Part shown: positions 6,872 to 15,260 of the stretch, one piece after another | How positions within the stretch are numbered: the first letter of the stretch is position 1 | Layout: each line of letters starts with the position of its first letter | Source of the DNA: Candidatus Omnitrophota bacterium | GTDB taxonomy: Bacteria; Omnitrophota; Gorgyraeia; 2-02-FULL-51-18 | Direction of reading: 5' to 3' | Assembly (NCBI GenBank): GCA_022072175.1 | Contig: JAJVIE010000003.1 | Coordinates: 962,001-1,026,000, forward strand | DNA: 64,000 nucleotides | The notes under the pieces: generated by a model | Seen by the model: only the letters and a program-made list of their open reading frames with translations | Told to the model about the DNA's origin: nothing | Database searches by the model: none | Program-made: the position numbers and the translations under genes

Positions 6872-8634
6872 CACAGCACCTCCTTGGCGGTCTGGGGTGT
6901 GTAGTCCTGACGCGCGTTAGGCACGCTGTACTCGTAGGGTCCGCGGTAGACGACCGGCGGGTGCGCGAAGTTACCATGAGGGGGAGGTGTTGGGGCCGTC
7001 CACTCGAGAGTGGTGGCTTGCCAGGGATTGTCGTTCTCGACCTTCTTGCCCCGCCAGATACTGCCGAAGAAGTTGATGATGAACGGGATCTGCGCCAATC
7101 CCAACAGCCACGCCGAGACGGAGATGAACTCATTGAGCGGCTGTACCGGTTGAGCATGGGCGTACTGCATGGGGTCGTACATCCGGCGAAGTACCCCCGC
7201 CAGACCTTGGATGAACATCGGCATGAAGACGCAGTTCATGAAGATGAACGAGAAGAAGAAGTGGATCTTGCCGAGGGTCTCGTTCATGCGCCGACCCGTG
7301 ACCTTGGGGAACCAGTGGTACACGCCCGCGAACAGCGCGAAGATCGTCCCCGGCGCCACGACGTAGTGGAAGTGGCCGATGACATAGTACGTGTCGTGCA
7401 GGTGCACGTCCGATGCGGTCAGGCCCAGCGGCAGGCCGGTCAAACCTCCGATGCCGAACATCGGCAGGAAAGCCAGCGCGAAGAGCATCGGGGTCGTGAA
7501 GCGGATCGATCCCCCCCACAGCGACAGCACGAGCGTCGTCAGGATGATGACCGACGGGATGGAGATGATCATCGTGGTCACCTGGAAGAACGCGCTCATC
7601 GTGATGCCCATGTCCGTGAGGAACATGTGGTGCGCCCAGACGATGAAGGACATGAAACCCAGGAAGATCGACGCGTACACCAGGGCCTTGTACCCGTAGA
7701 GCGGCTTTCGGGTATTGCAGGCGATGATCTCCGAGACGATGCCCATCGCGGGCAGGATCAGCACGTACACTTCAGGATGCGCGAGGAACCAGAAGAGGTG
7801 CTGCCAGAGGACCGGGTGCCCTCCGCCTGAGACCTGGGCCAGCTGGTCGTTGACGACCAGCCCTGTCGGCATGAAGAAGCTCGTGTGTGCCACGCGGTCC
7901 ATGAGCTGCAATACGGACGCCGCCATGAGCGGGGGGAACGCCAGCAGGAGCAGGAACGACGTGACGAACTGCGCCCACACGAAGAACGGCAGGCGAAAGA
8001 AGCTCAGCCCATCCGCGCGCAGCTGGACGATCGTCACGATGAAGTTGACCGATCCCAAGAGCGAGGAATTGATCAGGAAAGCCATGCCCACCAGCCACCA
8101 GGTCTGCCCCGGAGGCGCGATGTTGGACAACGGCGGATAGGAGGTCCAGCCTGACTGCGCCGCGCCTCCCGGCACGAAGAAGCTCGCCAGCATGATGACG
8201 CCGCCGATGAAGAAGAGCCAGTAGCTCATCATGTTGAGCTTGGGGAAAGCCATGTCCGGCGCGCCGATCTGCAGCGGCAGTACGTAGTTGCCGAACCCGC
8301 CGACCGCCAGGGGCACGATACCCAGGAAGATCATGATGGTGCCGTGCATGGCTCCCAGCTGATAGTAGAACTCCGGCAGCATGATACCGCTGATCATCTG
8401 GGTCTCGGGGAAGAACTGTCCGATCAGAGGCAACGGCTGTCCGGGATACGCCAACTGCCAACGCAGCAGCATGATCAAGCAGAACCCGAAGAACAGGAAG
8501 AGCAATGACGTCACCGTGTACTGGACCCCGATCACCTTGTGATCGACCGAGAAGATGTACTTGCGCCAGAACGGCAGGGCGTGCTCGCCGTGGTGACCGT
8601 GATCTGCGGATGGAGCGTGCGTATGATGTGACAT
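6871..8634 (-). CDS. ctaD: cytochrome c oxidase subunit I (aa3-type)
   Basis: A 587-residue catalytic subunit with about 12 helices, which reduces O2 to water and pumps protons. The CuB and cross-link residues are in LAHPEVYVLILP, with His, the A-family proton-channel Glu and Tyr. The two further CuB histidines are in VWAHHMF. The haem ligands are in HDTYYVIGHFHYV. The usual Gly before HPEVY is Ala here. A His-rich N-terminal stretch (residues 3-18) precedes the first helix. The HPEVY Glu places it in the A1 group. The gene starts 15 bp after ctaC. No ctaA or ctaB (haem a synthesis) is in the window. Confidence 0.97.
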   Translation of the reverse strand: MSHHTHAPSADHGHHGEHALPFWRKYIFSVDHKVIGVQYTVTSLLFLFFGFCLIMLLRWQLAYPGQPLPLIGQFFPETQMISGIMLPEFYYQLGAMHGTIMIFLGIVPLAVGGFGNYVLPLQIGAPDMAFPKLNMMSYWLFFIGGVIMLASFFVPGGAAQSGWTSYPPLSNIAPPGQTWWLVGMAFLINSSLLGSVNFIVTIVQLRADGLSFFRLPFFVWAQFVTSFLLLLAFPPLMAASVLQLMDRVAHTSFFMPTGLVVNDQLAQVSGGGHPVLWQHLFWFLAHPEVYVLILPAMGIVSEIIACNTRKPLYGYKALVYASIFLGFMSFIVWAHHMFLTDMGITMSAFFQVTTMIISIPSVIILTTLVLSLWGGSIRFTTPMLFALAFLPMFGIGGLTGLPLGLTASDVHLHDTYYVIGHFHYVVAPGTIFALFAGVYHWFPKVTGRRMNETLGKIHFFFSFIFMNCVFMPMFIQGLAGVLRRMYDPMQYAHAQPVQPLNEFISVSAWLLGLAQIPFIINFFGSIWRGKKVENDNPWQATTLEWTAPTPPPHGNFAHPPVVYRGPYEYSVPNARQDYTPQTAKEVL

Positions 8635-8648
8635 CGTCTATCGGTCCT

Positions 8649-9392
8649 CTAGGCCTTGGGCGCCTGCTCGGCGAGCCACTTCTGGAAGTCTTCCTGCTCC
8701 TGTACGTTGAAGAACCCGCGCATCCGGTAGTGCCCGAGCCCGCACAGCTGGGCACAGGCGATCTCGAACTGGCCGGTCTTCTTGGCCTCGAACCACACGG
8801 GGATCGATTGTCCGGGGATGGCGTCCTGCTTGATGCGCATGACCTGCAGACTGAACGAATGGATGACGTCCTTGGACGACAACTGGACCAGGACCGGGGC
8901 CGAGACGGGCACATTGAGCTGGTTGACCGTCACGATGTCGTCGGCCGCGGAGGCGCTGGCGCGATCGAGACCGATGGGATTGGACGCGTCGATGAGCTTG
9001 GGATCGGTCTTGCCGAAGACCCCGTCGGGCCCCGGATAGTGGATATTCCACGCGAACTGCTGGGCGATCACGCGGACCTGGACGGCCTTGGACTTGTCCG
9101 GAAGAGCGGTCTTGAGGGCGGTCCACACCGGCATCGAGAAGCCCGCCAGGAGCACGATCTCGAACACCGCCACGCCGATCTCGAGGTACGTCGGGGCCTT
9201 GAAGTGCTTGGTCTCGTACGAGGCCTTGTGACCCGGCCGCTGACGGAAACGTACGAGCGCGATGATGAAGAACGCGAACCAACCCACGAACATCACGATC
9301 ATGAAGACGTGCAGGAGGTTGATCAGCCTATCGATCGCATGCCCGTGGGTCGAGATGTCGATCGGCAGTCCCCAGCCGTAGTATTTGTCCAT
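8649..9392 (-). CDS. ctaC: cytochrome c oxidase subunit II
   Basis: A 247-residue subunit that takes electrons from cytochrome c at the CuA centre. Two N-terminal helices (about 25-48 and 70-92) anchor a periplasmic cupredoxin domain. All CuA ligands are present: His in DVIHSFSL, then C213, C217, H221 and M224 in CAQLCGLGHYRM. There is no fused cytochrome c domain and no obvious lipobox. An insert of about 35 residues (about 120-155) after QQFAWNIHYPGPDG separates the first cupredoxin strands. This is the first gene of the oxidase operon, with an AT-rich leader upstream carrying a weak promoter. Confidence 0.96.
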   Translation of the reverse strand: MDKYYGWGLPIDISTHGHAIDRLINLLHVFMIVMFVGWFAFFIIALVRFRQRPGHKASYETKHFKAPTYLEIGVAVFEIVLLAGFSMPVWTALKTALPDKSKAVQVRVIAQQFAWNIHYPGPDGVFGKTDPKLIDASNPIGLDRASASAADDIVTVNQLNVPVSAPVLVQLSSKDVIHSFSLQVMRIKQDAIPGQSIPVWFEAKKTGQFEIACAQLCGLGHYRMRGFFNVQEQEDFQKWLAEQAPKA

Positions 9393-9416
9393 GCGCTCCG
9401 CGTGTTATCGAATGAA

Positions 9417-9446
9417 AATATCTGGGATAAAAACGCTTAACATCAA
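9417..9446 (-). promoter_or_regulatory. candidate promoter for the cytochrome oxidase operon
   Basis: The 90-bp gap before ctaC is clearly more AT-rich than its surroundings. On the minus strand it holds TTGATG, 18 bp, then GATATT, which would start transcription near 9410 and leave an about 18-base leader with GCGGAG before the ctaC ATG. Each hexamer matches the sigma70 consensus at four of six bases. Other placements in this gap are possible. Confidence 0.35.
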
Positions 9447-9482
9447 AAAACAGACTTAATTATGCATGGTCAACTACGATTG

Positions 9483-10055
9483 TCAACGACTAAACCCGAC
9501 CGGCGGCGACTTAAGCGCGCTCAAATGCTCGTTCAGCATGACCGTCGCAAGGCCCCTCATCTCCATGAACACGTCGTGGGGTACCGGAGCGTCTCCGACG
9601 GCCAGCGTTCGCATCCCCAGGATCGGTCCATCGTCCACGCGCTCGGTCACACGGTGCAAAGTGAGCCCCAAGACCCTCTCCCCATCCGCGAGCGCGGACA
9701 ACAGCGGGTTGCGGCCCGGATAGGCCGGCAGCAGTCCGAAATGAACGTTGACGAATCCGTCCATGGGTATCCTCAGGGTGGGTTTCCGGAGGATGATGCC
9801 GAAGTTAGCCATGACGGCCTGAGCCAACTCTCCGTAACCCTGTAAGGCGCGGCGGACATCGGAGTCGTCGCGGACACGATGGACGCTCACGTCCCTGCCG
9901 GAGAGGTCGCTCTCGATCTCGCGGACCTCCTCGTCCCCCTCCTCCACCAGGCAGGCGACCAGCTCCACGCTCTCAAGGGATGCCAGACTTCGGGCGATCT
10001 CCGGCAGGTTGCCAAGGTAGACGATCCGGGGACGAGCGGGCTTGGGGGCGCTCAT
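9483..10055 (-). CDS. formyltransferase-fold protein
   Basis: A 190-residue protein with the formyltransferase fold of Fmt/PurN/ArnA. VNVHFGLLPAYPGRNP in the middle corresponds to the His-containing catalytic loop, and GLTLHRVTERVDDGPIL carries the downstream His and catalytic Asp. The N-terminus (RIVYLGNLPEIARSL) is a Rossmann-like strand-helix. It is much shorter than Fmt (about 310) and has no C-terminal OB domain. It overlaps the GT-C glycosyltransferase by four bases (ATGA), so a sugar N-formyltransferase or another hydroxymethyl/formyl transfer role is possible. The substrate cannot be read from the sequence. Confidence 0.75.
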   Translation of the reverse strand: MSAPKPARPRIVYLGNLPEIARSLASLESVELVACLVEEGDEEVREIESDLSGRDVSVHRVRDDSDVRRALQGYGELAQAVMANFGIILRKPTLRIPMDGFVNVHFGLLPAYPGRNPLLSALADGERVLGLTLHRVTERVDDGPILGMRTLAVGDAPVPHDVFMEMRGLATVMLNEHLSALKSPPVGFSR

Positions 10056-11806
10056 CTTCGGCGGGGATCCAACCGGAACGGACGCTCGTACTCCAGATAC
10101 TCGATCCTCTCGACGTCCGGTCCCTGCTCGCCATAGAACGGCGCACGAACGATCGTCGAGCCGTCCTTGAGCTCGGCCGGCAGACATTCAAGCGTCCCAT
10201 CCGTGCGGTAGACAAGGGCCTCCCCCTCTCCCAAGCCGTCCCCCACGGACTCGAACACATGAGCTCCCTTCTCCACCCTCACGATCTCGGGCAGGAAATC
10301 CTTCACACGCACCCGGCCGACCGTGAGCGGCCTGATCGTCGAAGGCGCTGTCTCTGTCGTGTGCGACTCCGACGCCCTGCAGACGATGAGCACATCGCCG
10401 TCCTTGAGGGCATCGGCGTTGTCGTACACGAGCATCCGCGGGACCAGTCGAGCATAATACTCCACCACGTGCGGGAAGACATGATAGATGTACCCGTAGT
10501 CATCCTTGGGATGCCAGCGGAAATCCTTGGGATAGACCGAATAGTGCGGGCCGGCCCAGTACACCTTGCCGCCCGTCGCCGCGAGCTCTTTGACGAGCCT
10601 CCCCAGGTCACCGTGCAGGTCACGCGTGTAGATCGGGTCGGTGTAGACGATGAGCGCTCGCGCGGCCTCCCCGATCGGTAGCCACAGGAGGCAGGCTACG
10701 ATGACGGTCGCGGCCTTGCGGCCAGCGGACCCAAGACGGGAGACGGCTTCCTGCCGCACCCACGCCAATCCCGCGGGCACGAAGTAATAGAGCGCCGGCA
10801 GGGCGAGCATATGATAACGCGCCTCCTTGTGGGAGATCAGGTACACGTGCACGACGGTCGCGATCACGGCCCAGGCTCCGGCCAGGACGGCCGGCGTCCG
10901 GCGTTGGACCCAGGACTCGTGCATCCCGATCAGCGCGCAGACCAAGAGGGGCGGCGTCATCGTCGCTACGAGCAGTTCGACGCTCTCGAGGGCCGGTTCC
11001 GGCGGCCCCGATGAGCGCCCGAGATAGTCCTTGAACCCTTGAACGAACACGACGAAGGCCCGACCCATCGAGTCCAGGCCCATGAAATAGTGCACGACCG
11101 TCGAGCCACCCACGAAAAGGACCAGCGGTAGCACTCCGCAACACAGCGCGACCCAACCCCATCGACGCAAGTCGATCCTGCGCTGCGCAGCCGCGTCGGC
11201 CAGCTCACAGACGGCGATCACCGGCGGGAAGACGGGCATCTGGTTGTAGCGCATGGCCGACGCGGCGGCGATCAGCAGTCCCGCCCACCAGAGGTCCGAG
11301 GTCCGCCGGCTGCGCAGAGAACGGGCGTACAGGTAGAACGCCGCCATGGCCAGACAGAGTCCGGGCAAGTCCTCCTTGACGGTCACCGACATCCTCAGCA
11401 GGACCGGATTGATCCCCAAGAGAATGGTCGCGTACAACGCCGAGCGGCGATCGAGCGACATGCGGCAGAAGCGGTGGAACAGCCACAACGTCGCCGCATA
11501 ATAGACAGGTACCACCGTACGGCTGGCCAGGAGCGCGAAACCCTCCCAGGCGAACCGCTCCTGCAGCCACACGAACGGCGTCATCATCACCACACCCAGG
11601 AAAAAACGGTTGATGTGGTAGGCCGTGATGTCGCCGGCCATCAAGGCCAGCACGTTGTTGTAGATCTCGTAACTGTCGCTGTAGTCGATACGGATGGAGG
11701 CGGCGATGCAGGTCAGGACGAGCGTGAGGCCCCCCAAAAGCAACAGCGTCGCCCGCACAAGCGGCGCGTCAGGGTCTGTCGATGGGGTGACGGGTCGGGG
11801 CTCCAC
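10052..11806 (-). CDS. GT-C fold membrane glycosyltransferase-like protein
   Basis: A 584-residue protein with a GTG start. About ten hydrophobic helices fill residues 18-390 and a soluble domain of about 190 residues follows. After the first helix, RIDYSDSYEIYNN occupies the place of the acidic catalytic loop of ArnT/PMT-type (GT-C) enzymes, which transfer sugars from polyprenyl phosphate outside the membrane. SVTVKEDLPGL and MRYNQMPVF are loop segments of the same kind. No specific substrate can be named. No Shine-Dalgarno site precedes the GTG, but a promoter ends close to it. The downstream formyltransferase overlaps it by four bases. Confidence 0.7.
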   Translation of the reverse strand: MEPRPVTPSTDPDAPLVRATLLLLGGLTLVLTCIAASIRIDYSDSYEIYNNVLALMAGDITAYHINRFFLGVVMMTPFVWLQERFAWEGFALLASRTVVPVYYAATLWLFHRFCRMSLDRRSALYATILLGINPVLLRMSVTVKEDLPGLCLAMAAFYLYARSLRSRRTSDLWWAGLLIAAASAMRYNQMPVFPPVIAVCELADAAAQRRIDLRRWGWVALCCGVLPLVLFVGGSTVVHYFMGLDSMGRAFVVFVQGFKDYLGRSSGPPEPALESVELLVATMTPPLLVCALIGMHESWVQRRTPAVLAGAWAVIATVVHVYLISHKEARYHMLALPALYYFVPAGLAWVRQEAVSRLGSAGRKAATVIVACLLWLPIGEAARALIVYTDPIYTRDLHGDLGRLVKELAATGGKVYWAGPHYSVYPKDFRWHPKDDYGYIYHVFPHVVEYYARLVPRMLVYDNADALKDGDVLIVCRASESHTTETAPSTIRPLTVGRVRVKDFLPEIVRVEKGAHVFESVGDGLGEGEALVYRTDGTLECLPAELKDGSTIVRAPFYGEQGPDVERIEYLEYERPFRLDPRRR

Positions 11807-11817
11807 GTACGGATAGC

Positions 11818-11846
11818 ATTCTACCCGCGTGAAGGGCGGGATTCAA
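11818..11846 (-). promoter_or_regulatory. candidate promoter, near-leaderless, for the GT-C gene
   Basis: On the minus strand, TTGAAT, 17 bp, TAGAAT (four and five of six consensus bases). The -35 box overlaps the stop of the 48-residue gene. A start site about seven bases past the -10 box falls near 11811, only about five bases before the GTG at 11806. No ribosome binding site is seen there. Confidence 0.45.
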
Positions 11847-11989
11847 ACCTCTCGAACGTCGGCCCCGGCGGCCTCGTCCAGATCACGGATAGCCCGGTCG
11901 ATGAGCTCCGCGTCGAAGAGCCGGGTCTCGCGCAGGATGACAAGATAGCTTCGGGCAAAAGCCAGCTTGTCCCGCAGGCTCGCGTCCAT
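11843..11989 (-). CDS. 48-residue small protein of unknown function
   Basis: An ATG-started frame of 48 codons between the beta-propeller gene (ends 12006) and the GT-C gene. The protein is mostly one long charged amphipathic helix (RDKLAFARSYLVILRETRLF then DAELIDRAIRDLDEAAG), with no signal or membrane segment. Codon use matches its neighbours, and GAGGGTG lies about ten bases upstream. I do not recognise a family. It may be a real small protein cotranscribed with the beta-propeller gene, or a chance frame in GC-rich DNA. Confidence 0.45.
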   Translation of the reverse strand: MDASLRDKLAFARSYLVILRETRLFDAELIDRAIRDLDEAAGADVREV

Positions 11990-12005
11990 GAGAGGTGCCG
12001 CACCC

Positions 12006-13670
12006 TCAGCGGAGCGCAGAGGCCCCTCCCTCCCGAGGACCGGCATCCTTCAGGCGCTCCGAGAACCAGCCATCGGTCCAAGCGTCAAGACGCGCCGTCA
12101 ACTCCTGTATCTTCAACTCGCGCTCCAACCGCACACCCGTCTCCCGGCCCGGGACGAGCGCGGACTCGACTTGCAGTCGTCTGCGCTCGAAATAGACATG
12201 CGTGACCTCGTTGAGCACATCCTCCCTGAGCTCCACCATGAGCTTCGAGCGCGTGTCGATCGAGGTCTGGTCGTCGTTCCAGATCAGGTCCCCGAGATCC
12301 CATCCGATATTGACGGACCAGCCCGTATCGCTCTCTTCGGGCCCGATGATGAAACGGTCCGGATCCCCGGTCCCGCCCCGGTCCAGATCCACCGTCTGAT
12401 CCACCCCGAGGTCCCATCCGACCGTTACGCTCGGCAGCCAAGCCTTGCGCGCGGCGGCTCTACGCCATGCGGCGATCTTCTCGGGATGGACCTCGGCGTA
12501 CCGGACGGCCTGTTCCTGTACCTGCCGCACCGACGGCTCATGAGCGTACCGACCGAGAACCTCGGTCAGCAACGGCCCCGCGAGCTCCCGGGTCGCCACT
12601 GTCTGCGAAGCCGCGCGAGGACCCGGCTCAGCGACACCTTCCGGCTCCGGTCGACCGGAGGGTCCCGGCAAGACACTCATCCACCGCGCGCGGTAAAGAC
12701 CCCTGTCCGTCGCCGCGTAGATCGTGTCGGTGAACTTGTCGTACCCCAGTCCCCGGACATGTGCCCCGGCCAACCCCTGACCGCTCTCCACCCAGGCCGT
12801 CACATCGGGATAGCTCCGATAGACCCCGCTTTCGCTCGCGACGATCCAACTGCCATCGGACAAGGACTGCACCGCCCGAGCGCCGCTCGACACGGGCTCT
12901 CCCCCGATGGGCTCCCAGGTCTTGCCGGCATTCCTGGCCCACAGCCCCGTCGGACCGGTCACGAGGGACCGGCCGGTCCGCGGCGAATGAGCGATGACGG
13001 CGTTGACCGGGCTGACCGCGAGCTCTTCGATGGCGAACTGTCCGAGCGCGTCGCCGCTTGTGCTCTCCGGCTGTTTTCTTGAGATCGGCTGCTCCATGGA
13101 CCAACGGCCCTGTCGATAGCGGTAGATGCCCTTGGGCGTCACGGCCAGACACTCCCCTTGCCCCGAACGGCCCAGCCCCAGCACCGGCGTCTCCGGTAGT
13201 TCGGCGACGGGCTCCGCTGACTCGCCGACCGGATCGAACAGATACAACCCGCTGTCCGTTCCGATCCACAACCGCTCAGTGGACTCATCGACATACTCTG
13301 CGCTGAGCATCCTGCGAGGACCGGCCAGCTTGCGCCATCGCCGCCAACGCACACCTCCATCATCGCTGAGATAGAGGGTCTTCTCGGACAACGCCAGCGC
13401 GTGACCGCGCTTGGGAGCGTACGCCACGGTGCGAAAAGCGTCGGCGCCCCTGATGGCGGCCACCTGCTTCCACCGGAGGCCCCCGTCAACGCTCCGATAG
13501 ACACGGCGATCACTGACCACCAACAACCCCCCTCCGCCATGAGGGTCGATGGCGATCCCGGCGTACCCGCTTTCGGCGGGTGCCTTGACAGCAGTCCACT
13601 CTACGGCGGCCTCGACGACACCGCACGCTCCGGCAAGCACGACCCATACCAGGCAGATTTTGCTCAGCAT
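12006..13670 (-). CDS. exported beta-propeller (BNR/sortilin-like) protein with a C-terminal envelope domain
   Basis: A 554-residue protein with a signal peptide (residues 1-22, ending EAA). Residues 25-335 hold repeated blades with Asp-box-like turns (SVDGGLRWKQ, SDDGGVRWRRW, RNAGKTWEP) and recurring G-[IL]-Y-R strands (GIYRY, GVYRS, GLYRAR), as in sialidase/sortilin-type propellers. After a Pro/Glu linker, residues 365-540 switch to amphipathic helices and strands (AWLPSVTVGWDLGVD, VNIGWDLGDLIW, VTHVYFERRRLQVE) that resemble parts of TolC-like outer-membrane proteins. I infer an outer-membrane or periplasmic fusion; no function is known. The ATG has no Shine-Dalgarno site, and a good promoter sits right before it. 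Confidence 0.7.
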   Translation of the reverse strand: MLSKICLVWVVLAGACGVVEAAVEWTAVKAPAESGYAGIAIDPHGGGGLLVVSDRRVYRSVDGGLRWKQVAAIRGADAFRTVAYAPKRGHALALSEKTLYLSDDGGVRWRRWRKLAGPRRMLSAEYVDESTERLWIGTDSGLYLFDPVGESAEPVAELPETPVLGLGRSGQGECLAVTPKGIYRYRQGRWSMEQPISRKQPESTSGDALGQFAIEELAVSPVNAVIAHSPRTGRSLVTGPTGLWARNAGKTWEPIGGEPVSSGARAVQSLSDGSWIVASESGVYRSYPDVTAWVESGQGLAGAHVRGLGYDKFTDTIYAATDRGLYRARWMSVLPGPSGRPEPEGVAEPGPRAASQTVATRELAGPLLTEVLGRYAHEPSVRQVQEQAVRYAEVHPEKIAAWRRAAARKAWLPSVTVGWDLGVDQTVDLDRGGTGDPDRFIIGPEESDTGWSVNIGWDLGDLIWNDDQTSIDTRSKLMVELREDVLNEVTHVYFERRRLQVESALVPGRETGVRLERELKIQELTARLDAWTDGWFSERLKDAGPREGGASALR

Positions 13671-13676
13671 GACAGA

Positions 13677-13705
13677 ACCATACCCAACAGATGCTCGATT
13701 GTCAA
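13677..13705 (-). promoter_or_regulatory. strong promoter giving a probably leaderless mRNA for the beta-propeller gene
   Basis: Minus strand: TTGACA (perfect), 17 bp, TATGGT (four of six). Six bases (TCTGTC) separate the -10 box from the ATG at 13670, so initiation at the usual distance falls on the A of the start codon. It lies in an AT-rich gap after comM. An alternative TTGAAT-17-GACAAT pair overlaps it upstream. Confidence 0.6.
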
Positions 13706-13726
13706 ATTAATTTGCGTATTATTCAA

Positions 13727-15259
13727 CTATCGTATCCACATGCTCTTGTCCAGGGTCCGGTAGTGGATCGCCTCGGCGACATGCCCCGCGGTGATGGTCG
13801 CCTCCCCTTCGAGGTCGGCGATCGTGCGGGCGACCTTGAGGGCCTTATGGAAAGCCCTCGCCGAGAAACCCAGCTCCTGTATCGCCATCTTGAGCAGTCT
13901 CATCCCTTCGGACGTACATCGGCAGTGTCGCTCCACCTGCGAGGCTTCCAGCTCCGCATTACTGCGATAACGCGTACCTGCATAACGATCCGCCTGTATC
14001 GACCTGGCCGCTTCCACCCTTCCCCTGACGACCTGCGACCCCTTTCCGGATCGTTCCCCGGTGATCTCGTTGACCTTGAGCGCCGAGACCTCGATCTGGA
14101 TATCCATCCGGTCCAATAGCGGCCCAGAGACCCTCGAGAGATAGTTCTTGATCTGTATGGGACTGCAATGACATTCGCGCTTGGGGTCCGTGTAATACCC
14201 GCACGGACAGGGGTTCATCGCGGCCACCAGCATGAATCGCGCCGGAAAACTCAAGGTGCTATTGACCCGTGAGATCGTGACCTTGCCGTCCTCAAGGGGC
14301 TGTCTCAGGACCTCGAGGACGTTCCTGCGGAACTCCGCCAGCTCGTCGAGGAATAGGACCCCGTTGTGGGCCAGGCTGACCTCGCCGGGCTTGGGATGCC
14401 CCCCGCCGCCGATCATCGCGATATCCGAGATCGTATGGTGCGGGTCCCGGAAGGGTCTGCGGGACAGCAGAGATGATCGCACCGGCAGGAGTCCGGCCAC
14501 GCTATGGATCTTCGTGGTCTCCACCGCCTCCGCGAACGTGATGCTCGATAGGATCGTCGGTAGACGCTTGGCGAGCATGGTCTTACCCGAGCCCGGAGGG
14601 CCGATCATCAGCACGTTGTGCCCGCCGGCCGCCGCGATCTCGAGAGCTCTTTTGGCGTAGGCCTGACCCTTGATGTCCGACAGATCCGGACGTTCGTCAG
14701 CGGAGGGTTCGGCTGATACGCTCTCGGCCTCAGGAGCAGCCGGCAGCGCCGTGCCATCCTTAAGGAGGGCCACCACCTCGCTCAGGTGCATGGCCGGCAT
14801 CACCCGAACACCGCTGACACACTGCGCCTCGGGGGCGTTGTCGCCCGGCAGCACCAGACCCGCCCCGGTTCCGATCAACGAGGCGGCCCGCGGCAGGATG
14901 CCGTTCACCGGCCTGAGACGGCCGTCGAGGGCCAGCTCTCCGCAGTAGACATGCTCCAGGGCGCTCTCCGCGGGAACTTGGCCGCTGGCCACAAGGATGC
15001 CGATGGCGATGGCGAGGTCGTATGAAGCGCCTTCTTTCTTGAGATCGGCGGGCGCCAGGTTCACCGTGACCTTCTGGGTCGGGAACGCCAGCCCGGTGTT
15101 CTTGATGGCCGACCGCACGCGATCAGCGCTCTCCTTGCAGGCCGTATCCGGCAGACCGACGATATGCAGGCCCGGCAGGCCGCTGGCGATATCGACCTCT
15201 ACTTCGACCGGATGGGCCTCGATACCGAGCACCGCGCTCGAACGGACCTTGGAGAGCAT
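13727..15259 (-). CDS. comM: YifB/ComM family Mg-chelatase-like AAA+ ATPase
   Basis: A 510-residue ATPase. ComM of Vibrio is a branch-migration helicase used in natural transformation. The N-terminal Lon-protease-like domain (about 1-170) starts MLSKVRSSAVLGIEAHPVEV. The AAA+ core has Walker A GPPGSGKTM (about 220) and Walker B FLDELAEF. The conserved AAMNPCPCGY with a later CHCS forms the family Cys cluster, and a Mg-chelatase C-terminal domain ends the protein. It follows yraN by one base, a linkage seen in other bacteria (yraN/comM), and is cotranscribed with spoVG. Confidence 0.93.
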   Translation of the reverse strand: MLSKVRSSAVLGIEAHPVEVEVDIASGLPGLHIVGLPDTACKESADRVRSAIKNTGLAFPTQKVTVNLAPADLKKEGASYDLAIAIGILVASGQVPAESALEHVYCGELALDGRLRPVNGILPRAASLIGTGAGLVLPGDNAPEAQCVSGVRVMPAMHLSEVVALLKDGTALPAAPEAESVSAEPSADERPDLSDIKGQAYAKRALEIAAAGGHNVLMIGPPGSGKTMLAKRLPTILSSITFAEAVETTKIHSVAGLLPVRSSLLSRRPFRDPHHTISDIAMIGGGGHPKPGEVSLAHNGVLFLDELAEFRRNVLEVLRQPLEDGKVTISRVNSTLSFPARFMLVAAMNPCPCGYYTDPKRECHCSPIQIKNYLSRVSGPLLDRMDIQIEVSALKVNEITGERSGKGSQVVRGRVEAARSIQADRYAGTRYRSNAELEASQVERHCRCTSEGMRLLKMAIQELGFSARAFHKALKVARTIADLEGEATITAGHVAEAIHYRTLDKSMWIR

Positions 15260-15260
15260 C

